From the NCBI GenBank assembly GCA_017559445.1, contig JAFYSJ010000026.1, positions 1 to 64,000 on the forward strand: a stretch of DNA of 64,000 nt. The letters are read 5' to 3'. Below are positions 41,652-50,133 of this stretch, one piece after another. Made by a program: the position numbers and the translations under genes. Source of the DNA: Clostridia bacterium (GTDB lineage Bacteria > Bacillota > Clostridia > RGIG7378). The notes beneath the pieces were generated by a model that ran no database searches, was not told the origin of the DNA, and saw only the letters and a program-made list of their open reading frames with translations. Within the stretch, counting starts at the first letter, position 1, and each line of letters begins with the position of its first letter.

Positions 41652-42635
41652 ATGTCTTTACATATCATCAGACACGACATCACAAAAATGAAGATAGATG
41701 CCATTGTAAATGCGGCCAATTCCTCTTTGTTAGGTGGCGGTGGAGTAGATGGCGCCATTCATCACGCAGCAGGTCCTGGACTTCTCAAGGAGTGCATGAC
41801 CTTAGGTGGTTGTGACACAGGTGACGCCAAGATTACAGGCGCATATAACTTGCCATGTAAGTACGTTATCCATACAGTTGGACCCGTTTGGCATGGCGGA
41901 CAGTATGGCGAAAAGGAGCTTCTTAGATCCTGTTACATCAAATCCTTGGAGCTAGCCAAGGCAAATGGATGCGAATCTGTTGCATTTCCTTTGATTTCTT
42001 CTGGTGTGTACGGATACCCCAAGGACCAGGCACTTAGAGTTGCCATGGACGCAATATCAGACTTTTTGCTTACATGGGACATGACAGTTTACATGGTCAT
42101 TTTTGACAAGGCTGCAGTTACAATTAGTCAAAAGCTTTTCTCAGACATTAAGCAGTACATCGACCAGGCTTATGTTGAGGAGAGTGAGGTTAAGTATAGC
42201 CGCAACAGAATCCTTGCTGAAATGAGTACCAGTGCTCCAGTTCAGTACTGTAAGGCTATTAAACCTGAGAAATCTTTGGAAGACATAATTGGTGAAATAG
42301 ACGAGAGCTTTTCTCAGATGCTCCTTCGTAAGATTGACGAGCTTGGCATGACAGATGCGGAGTGCTACAAAAAGGCTAACATTGACCGTAAGTTGTTTTC
42401 TAAGATTCGCGGAGATGTGAACTACAAGCCAAGCAAGCCCACAGCAATTGCCTTTGCAGTGGCATTGCAGCTTAACTTAAAAGAGACAGAGGAGTTGCTC
42501 AAAAAGGCAGGGTTTGCCCTTTCTCGTAGCAACAAGTTTGACCTTATTATTCGATACTTTATTTCCAATGGAAATTACAATATCCATGAGATTAACGAGG
42601 CATTGTTTGCCTTTGACCAGAACTTGCTTGGATAA
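41652..42635 (+). CDS. Macrodomain (ADP-ribose-binding) protein with C-terminal helix-turn-helix-like region
   Basis: 327 residues. Macrodomain 1-170: [20 protein letters not shown] (8-27), [13 protein letters not shown] (28-40), a [10 protein letters not shown] strand and [13 protein letters not shown] (about 115-127), the phosphate-binding loop of ADP-ribose-processing macrodomains. Residues ~220-327 are helical with a helix-turn-helix look ([29 protein letters not shown]). It may remove or sense ADP-ribose or its derivatives and bind DNA or a partner. The gene starts right after the left inverted-repeat arm, with RBS GGAGG; a VWA gene follows. Confidence 0.87.
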   Translation: MSLHIIRHDITKMKIDAIVNAANSSLLGGGGVDGAIHHAAGPGLLKECMTLGGCDTGDAKITGAYNLPCKYVIHTVGPVWHGGQYGEKELLRSCYIKSLELAKANGCESVAFPLISSGVYGYPKDQALRVAMDAISDFLLTWDMTVYMVIFDKAAVTISQKLFSDIKQYIDQAYVEESEVKYSRNRILAEMSTSAPVQYCKAIKPEKSLEDIIGEIDESFSQMLLRKIDELGMTDAECYKKANIDRKLFSKIRGDVNYKPSKPTAIAFAVALQLNLKETEELLKKAGFALSRSNKFDLIIRYFISNGNYNIHEINEALFAFDQNLLG

Positions 42636-42637
42636 AA

Positions 42638-42654
42638 TGTCGCATGCCATGCGA
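42638..42654 (+). other. 17-bp perfect palindrome between macrodomain and VWA genes
   Basis: GTCGCATG-C-CATGCGAC, a perfect 8-bp inverted repeat with one central base, just after the macrodomain stop. It could be an operator or the stem of a short hairpin. Confidence 0.5.
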
Positions 42655-42682
42655 CCACATACAATTCGAAATTCTTTATTAT

Positions 42683-42716
42683 GAGATTGTAGCGAAGAAC
42701 TGCAATCTTATTTTTT
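42683..42716 (+). terminator. Terminator-like hairpin ending in the RBS of the VWA gene
   Basis: GAGATTGTAG (42683-42692) pairs with CTGCAATCTT (42700-42709), then ATTTTTTGG. The T-run abuts the GGAGG RBS of the VWA gene, so formation of the hairpin would both stop transcription and sit next to the ribosome site. Confidence 0.6.
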
Positions 42717-42726
42717 GGAGGAATTT

Positions 42727-43374
42727 ATGAATAATATTACAGAGTTGGTTTTTATTTTGGATAGGAGCGGTTCCATGTGTGGATTGGAGGCTGACACAAT
42801 CGGTGGATTCAATTCCATGGTCGAAAAGCAGAAGGCTTTGGAAGGAAAGTGTTATGTGTCCACAGTGCTTTTTGACGATAAGTCAGACGTGATTCACGAT
42901 AGACTTGATTTGCAACAGGTGCCAGCTTTGACAGACAAGGAGTATTTTGTTCGTGGATGCACAGCTCTTTTGGACGCGGTGGGCGGAGCAATTCACCACA
43001 TTGGAAACGTGCATAAGTATGCAAGGCCAGAGGATGTGCCAAGTAAGACTTTGTTTGTAATTACAACAGATGGAATGGAAAATGCCAGCAGAAAGTATAG
43101 CTTGGAGAAGGTCAAGAATATGATCACAAGACAGAAGGAAAAGTACAACTGGGAGTTCTTGTTCTTGGGCGCAAATATCGATGCAGTCGAGACAGCTCGT
43201 AGCTTTGGAATTTCTGAGGATAGGGCAGTAACATATTTGAGTGACAAGGAAGGCACAAGTCTTAACTTCAAGGTAATGGATAGCGCAATTCAGTGTTACC
43301 GCAAGAGCTCTGTTATTAACAAGGACTGGAAGGACGACATTGAGAAGGACGCTAAGAAGAGAAAGCGAAAGTAA
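42727..43374 (+). CDS. von Willebrand factor A-domain protein
   Basis: 215 residues from the ATG at 42727 behind GGAGG; a TTG 12 bases upstream overlaps the RBS and is rejected. It is a single VWA domain: ELVFILDRSGSMCGL with the MIDAS DxSxS motif (about 12-16), a Thr in GCTALLDAVGG, and VITTDGMENAS with the third metal-site Asp. There is no signal peptide, so it is cytoplasmic, unlike adhesive VWA proteins. Cytoplasmic VWA proteins often pair with ATPases or stress systems; here the partner is the macrodomain gene, 91 bases upstream, inside the same inverted repeat. Confidence 0.87.
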   Translation: MNNITELVFILDRSGSMCGLEADTIGGFNSMVEKQKALEGKCYVSTVLFDDKSDVIHDRLDLQQVPALTDKEYFVRGCTALLDAVGGAIHHIGNVHKYARPEDVPSKTLFVITTDGMENASRKYSLEKVKNMITRQKEKYNWEFLFLGANIDAVETARSFGISEDRAVTYLSDKEGTSLNFKVMDSAIQCYRKSSVINKDWKDDIEKDAKKRKRK

Positions 43375-43415
43375 AGTGTTTCGTGCGTGAAATGTGCTGT
43401 TGCGCGTGATATACT

Positions 43416-43421
43416 TATAAT
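43416..43421 (+). promoter_or_regulatory. -10 element after the VWA gene
   Basis: TATAAT at 43416-43421 with no convincing -35. Transcription from here would cross the right inverted-repeat arm into the cysteine hydrolase gene. Confidence 0.35.
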
Positions 43422-43458
43422 AGAAGGTTGAATTTGTTAACGCAGTGATTAGTGTATA

Positions 43459-43623
43459 TTCATTACTTTGGAGCGACCCAAAGTAATCAAAGGTCGCCCG
43501 CTACTTCCGAATGCGCGGGAGGCACAGTTCGCAAAGCACAGCTTTGCAGTGGTTAGTGTTTAACGGATGAAGTAAGTTCCTATATAAAAGACCATAGGAA
43601 CATAGGGACATTCACTAAACACT
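43459..43623. repeat. Long inverted repeat, right arm
   Basis: The reverse complement of 41452-41627, with scattered mismatches. It includes the same CCCGC...GCGGG palindrome. The distance between the arms is about 1.83 kb and contains exactly the macrodomain and VWA genes. The gap 43375-43683 holds only this arm, the 7-bp tract and the next RBS. Confidence 0.88.
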
Positions 43624-43668
43624 GAACACCCAACACCCAACACTCAACACTCAACACCAAACACTAAT
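43613..43668. repeat. 7-bp tandem repeat tract, right
   Basis: About seven units of AACACYN (AACACTG, AACACCC twice, AACACTC twice, AACACCA, AACACTA). It ends in AACACTAATACGGAGG, the same sequence that precedes the macrodomain gene. Confidence 0.8.
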
Positions 43669-43683
43669 ACGGAGGTCTTCGAG

Positions 43684-44190
43684 ATGAAGGTTTTAGTTGT
43701 AGTAGATATGCAAAAGGATTTCATAGATGGGGCTCTAGGTAGTCCAGAGGCCCAGGCCATTGTACCCTATGTTAAAGATACAATTGCTTCTTTTGATGGT
43801 GTAGTTCTCTTTACTAGAGACACCCATTTTGATGGATATATGGACACTCAGGAGGGCCGCAACCTTCCAGTACCCCATTGTATCAAGGGGACAGACGGAT
43901 GGCAGATTCACCCAGAATTGGATGCTTTACGCAAGACAGATGCCATAGACAAGGTAACCTTTGGTTCCAAGGATTTGATTAAGGTTTTGGAAGGCATTAA
44001 GGATATAGAGAACATCACATTCCTTGGCCTTTGCACAGATATTTGCGTTATTTCCAACGTAATGGTGACAAAAGCTTTCTTCCCAGAAATTCCATTAATT
44101 GTGGATAGCAAGGGATGCGCAGGTGTTTCAGTAGAGTCACACAATAATGCCTTGGAGGCCATGAAGATGTGCCAGGTAAAGGTTGTTTAA
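43684..44190 (+). CDS. Isochorismatase/nicotinamidase-type cysteine hydrolase
   Basis: 168 residues. Catalytic Asp in VVVDMQKDF (8), a lysine in the KVTFGSKD region, and the nucleophilic Cys in LGLCTDICVISN (about 116-123) with the preceding cis-peptide pattern. The size and motif match PncA-like nicotinamidases and isochorismatase-family hydrolases. If a nicotinamidase, it would recycle nicotinamide to nicotinate for NAD synthesis, which would connect with the ADP-ribose-binding macrodomain upstream; this link is inference. RBS GGAGG, in the sequence shared with the macrodomain gene. Confidence 0.82.
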   Translation: MKVLVVVDMQKDFIDGALGSPEAQAIVPYVKDTIASFDGVVLFTRDTHFDGYMDTQEGRNLPVPHCIKGTDGWQIHPELDALRKTDAIDKVTFGSKDLIKVLEGIKDIENITFLGLCTDICVISNVMVTKAFFPEIPLIVDSKGCAGVSVESHNNALEAMKMCQVKVV

Positions 44191-44253
44191 TAGGTTAAAT
44201 TAGTAACAACCAATTCAAGAGCTCATGAGAGAAAATGTTACGTATATAAAACG

Positions 44254-44287
44254 CAAAAATCCACCCAATTTCTTGGGTGGATTTTTA
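44254..44287. terminator. Bidirectional intrinsic terminator
   Basis: AAAAATCCACCCAA and TTGGGTGGATTTTT form a near-perfect 14-bp stem. It has a T-run on each strand, so it ends the hydrolase gene (+) and pepF (-). Confidence 0.92.
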
Positions 44288-44307
44288 ATTATCTTGTTTT
44301 AGCTATA

Positions 44308-46110
44308 TTACAGGTCAGCAACCAACTCTTCCAACATATCAAGCATTTCTGCGAACTTGTCACAAGTTGCCTGAATTGGAGCAGGTGTTGTCATGTCTAC
44401 GCCAGCATTCTTGAGGATTTCCAATGGATAGTCAGAGCAACCGCTGCTAAGGAAACCAAAGTACTTATCCAATGCAGGCTGACCTTCCTTGAGAATGCCA
44501 CTTGCCAATGCGTTTGCAGCAGAGAAGCCTGTTGCATACTTGTAAACGTAGAAGTTGCGGTAGAAGTGAGGAATTCTGGACCACTCATACTTAATCTTTT
44601 CGTCTACGATCATGTCATCACCGAAGTAAAGCTTGTTAAGGTCGTAGTACATCTTGTTGAGTGCCACAGCAGTCAAAGGCTGACCAGCTTCTGCCATCTG
44701 GTGAGCGTTGCGCTCGAACTCAGCAAACATTGTCTGACGGAAGAGAGTACCTCTGCACTCCTCGAGGAAGTGGTTAATGAGGAATGCCTTTTCCTTCTTG
44801 TCAGTTGTCTTAGAAATCATATCTGTAAGGAGGAGAACCTCGTTAACAGTAGATGCAACCTCAGCAACAAAGAGTGTGTAGTGAGAATATACATAATGCT
44901 GAGCCTTGTTTGTCTTGTAGGAGTGCATTGCGTGACCAAGCTCGTGAGCAATGGTGCAAACATCGTTAATAGAACCCTGGTAGTTAAGACATACAAATGG
45001 GTGTGTATCATAAGCACCCCAAGAGTATGCTCCAGAACGCTTACCTACGTTCTCGTATACGTCAATCCAACCCTCGTTGTAAGCCTTCTTAAGGAGCTCC
45101 TGATAATCGTCACCAAGAACGGAGAGACCCTCGAGAACCATGTCCTGAGCATTTTCGTAAGGAATGTTCTTAATATCACACTCAACCAATGGAGTATAGA
45201 GGTCATACATGTGAAGATCCTCTACGCCCAAAAGCTTCTTGCGCAAAGCAATGTATCTGTGGAATGTGGGCAAGTTGTTGTGGATTGTCTCAATCAAGTT
45301 GTTGTAAACATCTGTGGAGATGTTGTCATCAAAGAGAGCAGACTCAAGAGCACTGCCATAGCCACGAACCTTTGCATCGTTGATATGGTTCTTGCACTCG
45401 TAACCAAAGAGAGTTGCAAATGTATTGTTGTACTGGCCGTATGTGTCGTACATCTTATTAAATGCATCCTCACGAACGCTTCTGTTCTCGTTCTCCAAGA
45501 AGTTAATATATCTACCCTGAGAAAGCTGAACCTGCTGTCCGTTCTCATCTGTAACAGTTGGGAAAGGCATATTTGTGTTTGTGAAAACTGTGAAAACCTC
45601 AGATGGAGCCTGCTTTGCCTCTGCAACTGCAGCCAAAACTGTCTCCTGATCCTTAGAAAGTACGTGTGCCTTGGATCTTACGATGTACTCCATGTACTTA
45701 TCGAACATAACCAGTGGCTCGTATTTCATGAACTCAGTAAGCTTTTCCTCTGGGATCTCGAGAATCTCTGGTGTGAAGAAAGCAAGCTTAGACATGGCGT
45801 CGTTAACTGTAGTCATGCACTTAGAACTCATTGCCTGATACTTAGTTACGGAACCATCCTCGTCTCTGTGCATACGAGCATAGCAGTAAACCTTGCCAAT
45901 TGTCTGGGACATATCTTCTACAAGAGTGATTGCATTGAAGAGAGTCTCAGCACTATCTGCCAAGTGACCCTTAAACTCAGCAACCTTGTTAGCCATCTCT
46001 GTAATCTTGGCAATCTCTGCCTCAGCCAACTCATCTGTAGCAAAGAGATGGTCTAATCTCCATTTATACTTATCGTCAATTTCAGAACGCTTTAATACCT
46101 CGCGTGCCAT
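44308..46110 (-). CDS. pepF: Oligoendopeptidase F
   Basis: 600 residues, the normal size of PepF. M3 zinc-peptidase signature HELGH at 389-393 inside CTIAHELGHAMHS, with the third ligand Glu in the following helix (FVAEVASTVNEVLL). N-terminal helical PepF domain 1-180 (RSEIDDKYKWRLDHLFATDE). It degrades 7-17-residue peptides in the cytosol. RBS AGGAGG on the minus strand; the terminator at 44254 ends it. Confidence 0.96.
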   Translation of the reverse strand: MAREVLKRSEIDDKYKWRLDHLFATDELAEAEIAKITEMANKVAEFKGHLADSAETLFNAITLVEDMSQTIGKVYCYARMHRDEDGSVTKYQAMSSKCMTTVNDAMSKLAFFTPEILEIPEEKLTEFMKYEPLVMFDKYMEYIVRSKAHVLSKDQETVLAAVAEAKQAPSEVFTVFTNTNMPFPTVTDENGQQVQLSQGRYINFLENENRSVREDAFNKMYDTYGQYNNTFATLFGYECKNHINDAKVRGYGSALESALFDDNISTDVYNNLIETIHNNLPTFHRYIALRKKLLGVEDLHMYDLYTPLVECDIKNIPYENAQDMVLEGLSVLGDDYQELLKKAYNEGWIDVYENVGKRSGAYSWGAYDTHPFVCLNYQGSINDVCTIAHELGHAMHSYKTNKAQHYVYSHYTLFVAEVASTVNEVLLLTDMISKTTDKKEKAFLINHFLEECRGTLFRQTMFAEFERNAHQMAEAGQPLTAVALNKMYYDLNKLYFGDDMIVDEKIKYEWSRIPHFYRNFYVYKYATGFSAANALASGILKEGQPALDKYFGFLSSGCSDYPLEILKNAGVDMTTPAPIQATCDKFAEMLDMLEELVADL

Positions 46111-46179
46111 ATTGTTCCTCCTGAATATGTGATTGTTTGATTATATTGCATATCTTATAATGCGTAAACCCTAATAAAA

Positions 46180-46881
46180 TTAATGCGTAACTGTGCCACT
46201 GCCATTTAGGTCAATTGGGTCACCTAAGAAGGTTGGTTCTGGCCAGAAAATACATCCTAAAAAGTCCTTAATACGTGCAGCGAACTCTCTAGCGTCATAG
46301 TAGTTTTGACCAGCGTATTCGCGCGTTTCGGCTGGCACGCCATACACCTCTAAGCCTAACATATCTCCAATATATATTGCTCTATACAGATGGTAAGTCT
46401 GAGTGCAAATAATGACGGATTCCGCTCCGTAAATGTACTTGGCCCTATATAGGGATTCGTATGTGGAAAAGCCTGCATGGTCTAAGAAAATGTTTTCGGC
46501 AGGGACTCCATTTTCAACAGCATAGCTAAGCATAACGCCCACTTCGTTGTAATTGAGATCTCCGTGATCTCCACTCATCAGCATGGTGCATGAAGTGCCT
46601 TGCTCGTAAAGTTTAATGCCGCAATCTAATCTGTCCTGTAGCATGGGACTGGGGGTATCTCCATTCCAAATAGCAGCGCCTAAAACAAGAATAACATCTA
46701 CTTCTAAGTCCTGGGCCTCCTCGTAAGTGATGATCCTACGAGACTCCTTTGCACACATAAAAATGTTAACTGCGCAGAGCAAAACAGACGCAATCAAACC
46801 ACAAACTACGATAATCTGAGCAGTGGCAATGAGGACGTGAAGAATGCGACGCCATATGGAATTGTATTTCTTTTTGGCCAT
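46180..46881 (-). CDS. SanA/YdcF-like DUF218 membrane protein
   Basis: 233 residues. One N-terminal membrane helix at about 15-40, then the DUF218 domain: VDVILVLGAAIWNGDTPSPML (61-81), LMSGDHGD, a NIFLDHAGFSTYESLYRAK segment and VIICTQTYHLYRAIYIG. It resembles SanA (vancomycin exclusion) and YdcF. The domain faces outside; its molecular role in envelope integrity is unknown. It lies 69 bases upstream of pepF on the same strand and may be cotranscribed with it. Confidence 0.87.
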   Translation of the reverse strand: MAKKKYNSIWRRILHVLIATAQIIVVCGLIASVLLCAVNIFMCAKESRRIITYEEAQDLEVDVILVLGAAIWNGDTPSPMLQDRLDCGIKLYEQGTSCTMLMSGDHGDLNYNEVGVMLSYAVENGVPAENIFLDHAGFSTYESLYRAKYIYGAESVIICTQTYHLYRAIYIGDMLGLEVYGVPAETREYAGQNYYDAREFAARIKDFLGCIFWPEPTFLGDPIDLNGSGTVTH

Positions 46882-47114
46882 TTTTACCTCCGTATATGAC
46901 TACTATATCACGGAAAATTGCCCTGTGAAAAGGCCGAATTTTACGATAATTTCCGACAAGAAACGAGTCAAAATCGATGTTCATAACTTTGTCGGAAAAA
47001 TTTTTTCACCCAGTATTTTCAAGGTTTTGCGGCGTTCGACAAAAAATATTCCTATTGCAAATGTTTTACAATCTTTCTCGCATCGATCGATTAGCTTTCG
47101 AAAGGAGAACTACA

Positions 47115-48101
47115 GTGTTAAATGTTTTGACGGCATTTGGAAATCAGCAGATACAAAACAGCCTAAAGGCGGAGGTCATGAATAAGGAAATTGCATTTCC
47201 GGAGCAGGATTATGGATGGCAGGGCGAGGTTATTACAGCGGCTTACACAGTTCCTGATGTGGATGTGGTGATGGCTTATTCAGGCATTAACGGCAATATG
47301 GAAACAGAAGCCTTTGTGAGAAGTTTGGTTTCTAATACAACAGGCCAAATTATTTTGATTGACGACGAGGCAAGCCCAGAGTTTGTGGAATATTGCAAAC
47401 AGTTTGGCATTGAGCGAGTGTTTGAAAATGGCAAAGTAACTATTAGCGCATTGGCCAGCGAACTAAGCAAGATGTGCAAGAACGTGAAATATCCAACGAC
47501 TAATTCTGCTAAGTCTGTGTTGAGAGTGGCTGAGTCCGATAGATTCACGAAGTTGACTAAGACAGTGGGTGTCATGGGAGTAAGAACTGGATCTGGAGCG
47601 ACGGCAGCAGTTAGAGACATGGTTGTTGTCATTAAGGAGATGGGCTTTGAGAGTATTGCAGTCGTAAGCATGGATAAGACTGGGGATTTGCAGAATGCAG
47701 ATTTACCTGAAGATGTGGCTGTCTTTTCGGCAGGGGATATGACAACAGTTATTGCTTCTAGAGATTATGAGTTCGTAATAGTGGACTTTGGAGGGTACGC
47801 GGAGTTTTTGAAGGGTGTGCCAAAGAGAGACGCTGGGGCAGAAGCTCGAGAGATTTTGGGAGAGTATCTGAGGTCAGACCTTTGTTTGCTGGTGTCTGGT
47901 GGAGAACCTTGGGAAATTGAAAATTTAAGGACTTTACTGAGGATGGATACAGTGGCGGATACATTTAGAAATGTGAAGGTTTTGGTCAAGCAAGTAGATG
48001 GAAAGGCAAGGTCATTAAGGGGGCTTGGAACTAAAACTGCAGCAGAAGTGTATAGCATGGATAGCTTAGGTAGGGTAATTAAGGAATCTTTTGGAGGGTA
48101 G
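47115..48101 (+). CDS. Tad pilus TadZ/CpaE-like protein
   Basis: 328 residues from a GTG at 47115 with RBS AAAGGAG 8 bases away. I chose it over the ATG at 47178 because the extra residues LNVLTAFGNQQIQNSL look like the receiver-like start of TadZ proteins. The N-terminal receiver-like domain is about 1-130. The C-terminal MinD/ParA-like ATPase has a degenerate Walker A (VRTGSGAT, about 200-207), an FVIVDFGGY strand and late helices. TadZ marks the pole and recruits the secretion ATPase. First gene of the Tad locus, 3 bases before cpaB. Confidence 0.72.
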   Translation: MLNVLTAFGNQQIQNSLKAEVMNKEIAFPEQDYGWQGEVITAAYTVPDVDVVMAYSGINGNMETEAFVRSLVSNTTGQIILIDDEASPEFVEYCKQFGIERVFENGKVTISALASELSKMCKNVKYPTTNSAKSVLRVAESDRFTKLTKTVGVMGVRTGSGATAAVRDMVVVIKEMGFESIAVVSMDKTGDLQNADLPEDVAVFSAGDMTTVIASRDYEFVIVDFGGYAEFLKGVPKRDAGAEAREILGEYLRSDLCLLVSGGEPWEIENLRTLLRMDTVADTFRNVKVLVKQVDGKARSLRGLGTKTAAEVYSMDSLGRVIKESFGG

Positions 48102-48103
48102 AA

Positions 48104-48814
48104 ATGAGACTAAAGCGAAGAGCAAAGTTGGCAATCGGAGCGGTTTGTGTTCTGGTTTCCGTGGTATTGGCAGTGGGACTTTTGGTTATTAGACCGGAGA
48201 AGCAGGAAATGTTGTCCGTTGTAGTCCTTTGTAGAGATGTGGATGCAGGAGAATTGTTGTCTTTGGATGATGTGGTTTTGGTGGAGTTGCCTAGGGCATA
48301 TGTGGAGTCATTGGAAGGAACCTTTAGTAGTGTAGAGAGTTGTTTGCAAGGTGATTCTAGGGCTGTAAGAGACATGGTGTCTGGGCAGGTGGTTATGGCT
48401 TCTCTTTTAATGGGGAACGATGAACCCATGCACAATTTCGTACATCAGGGGAAGAGACTGGTTTCTGTATGTGCGGATTCTACGGCTACGGCTGTGTCAG
48501 GCCAGCTAAAGGCGGGAGACATTGTTTCGGTGGCTAGTGTTGACCCAGATACGGGAGGGTATTATGTGGACCAACTTATGAGGTATTTGCAGGTGTATAG
48601 CCTGTCAGATTCTGAGGGAAATGTGGTGGACTCCTTGGGAACCTTAAGTGATGTTGAAAAAGTGGAAGAACATGGAGCTGTTAGGGTTTTTACTCTCATT
48701 TGTACAGAGGAACAGGCTGTCTTGTTGGCAGAGATTCAGCAGAGGAATCCACACCTAATTTTTGTAGGTAGGGGTCCTATGGCAGAGTCCTTGCTGGAGG
48801 GAGAAATACCATGA
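48104..48814 (+). CDS. CpaB/RcpC-like Flp pilus protein with SAF domain
   Basis: 236 residues. An N-terminal membrane helix at about 10-30 precedes an SAF domain (about 39-100, VVVLCRDVDAGELLSLDDV, then MVSGQVVMASLL) and a RcpC-like C-terminus with LKAGDIVSVASV. It is a structural or assembly factor of the Flp pilus that in Gram-positives lies outside the membrane. RBS GGAGGG, 3 bases after the TadZ-like gene; ATGA overlap with the ATPase gene. Confidence 0.8.
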   Translation: MRLKRRAKLAIGAVCVLVSVVLAVGLLVIRPEKQEMLSVVVLCRDVDAGELLSLDDVVLVELPRAYVESLEGTFSSVESCLQGDSRAVRDMVSGQVVMASLLMGNDEPMHNFVHQGKRLVSVCADSTATAVSGQLKAGDIVSVASVDPDTGGYYVDQLMRYLQVYSLSDSEGNVVDSLGTLSDVEKVEEHGAVRVFTLICTEEQAVLLAEIQQRNPHLIFVGRGPMAESLLEGEIP

Positions 48815-50133
48815 TGGACTATGGGGCTATTTTGACTTCGGTTAGAGATAGCATTAACAGAAGTGGATCCGAAAAGCTTAGCGAAAAGGAAGACAAAAGA
48901 GAGGTTGAGGTAATTCTAAAAGCCTTGATTCGAAAGTCCTTGCTGAGATTGGAACTTGACTCATATGACAAGGAATATTTGGAAAAGTTGGAGCAACGAT
49001 TATATGACGATATGGCAGGATTTGGATGTATTACTAAGTACATTTCAGACGATTCTGTGGAGGAGATTAACTGTAACAGCTGGGACAATATTTACATTGT
49101 GAGGAATGGTTCTGTGGAGAACCTGGATGTTCACTTTTTGACACCTGGCCAGTGCGGAGACATTACGCGACGCATGGTTAGGAGGGGAGGACAGATTATA
49201 GATGGAACGATGCCCATTTGTGACAGCTACATAGACAAGGGTGTGCGTATTTCAGCCATGGCGCCACCTGTAATCGAAGAGAGCAAGGGAGCGGCATTTT
49301 CCATACGTAGACAGCGCCTCCTCAAACTGACTAAAGAAGACATGGTTCAAAATGGTGTGGCCTTGGGAGAACAGCTTGACCTGATGATAATGTGCATTAA
49401 TCACGGAGTGTCTGTGGGAATTGCAGGTAGTACAGGTTCAGGTAAAACATCGGACATTAACTTTTTGCTAAATAGGGTGGATCCAAACAAAAGAATCTAT
49501 GCCATTGAGGATACTAGAGAATTGGATTTGGACCCATTGGGAGGCAAGAGGCAGATAGTTTACACCAAGACGAGGGATGGTGGCAGTGATAAGTTCAACA
49601 TCACGGCAGACAAGCTTTTGAGGACAGCCCTTAGATTCCATCCGGACATAATAGTTCCGGCTGAGATGAGAGGGGCCGAGGCAATGACTGCACAGGAGGC
49701 AGGTAGAACTGGACATACCATTGTTACAGGCTTTCATGCTGACAATGCCATAGACGCCTACACCAGAATTATGACCATGTGCAAAATGTCTGGTACAGAT
49801 CTGACAGAGGAGACTTTGATGAAGAACATTGTTAGGGCATACCCGATTATGTGCTACAAGGCTCAGTTGCCAGATGGATCTCGTAAGTGTATGCAGTTAA
49901 TAGAGGCAGTAGATTTTGTGAATGGTGAGATTAAGTACAACCAAATATACAGGTTTGTAATTAGTAGCATGAAGTACGACGAAAACGGGAAGGCCATTAT
50001 TTCTGGATATCACAAAAGGATGGGGCACATATCTAACAAGTTAGCATTGAGACTTTTGGAAAATGGAGCTCTTCCTGAGGAGATTAGAAGATTTGCTGGG
50101 GAGAATTGGTCATCGGAGGAAGCTTATGGTTAA
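48811..50133 (+). CDS. tadA: Flp pilus assembly ATPase (CpaF/TadA)
   Basis: 440 residues, VirB11/PulE family. Walker A GSTGSGKT at 206-213, a Walker B acidic box in RIYAIEDTREL, the Asp-box His region (FHPDIIVPAEMRGAEA), and a His-box in TGHTIVTGFHADNA. The N-terminal helical domain has the CpaF pattern. It powers pilin polymerisation. It overlaps the next gene by 8 bases, and all Tad genes are tightly linked, showing a single operon. Confidence 0.93.
   Translation: MMDYGAILTSVRDSINRSGSEKLSEKEDKREVEVILKALIRKSLLRLELDSYDKEYLEKLEQRLYDDMAGFGCITKYISDDSVEEINCNSWDNIYIVRNGSVENLDVHFLTPGQCGDITRRMVRRGGQIIDGTMPICDSYIDKGVRISAMAPPVIEESKGAAFSIRRQRLLKLTKEDMVQNGVALGEQLDLMIMCINHGVSVGIAGSTGSGKTSDINFLLNRVDPNKRIYAIEDTRELDLDPLGGKRQIVYTKTRDGGSDKFNITADKLLRTALRFHPDIIVPAEMRGAEAMTAQEAGRTGHTIVTGFHADNAIDAYTRIMTMCKMSGTDLTEETLMKNIVRAYPIMCYKAQLPDGSRKCMQLIEAVDFVNGEIKYNQIYRFVISSMKYDENGKAIISGYHKRMGHISNKLALRLLENGALPEEIRRFAGENWSSEEAYG

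Noticed and set aside
44566-46056. Plus-strand open frame of 496 codons opposite pepF
   Set aside because: Antisense shadow of pepF; Cys/Val/Leu-rich composition without domain pattern.
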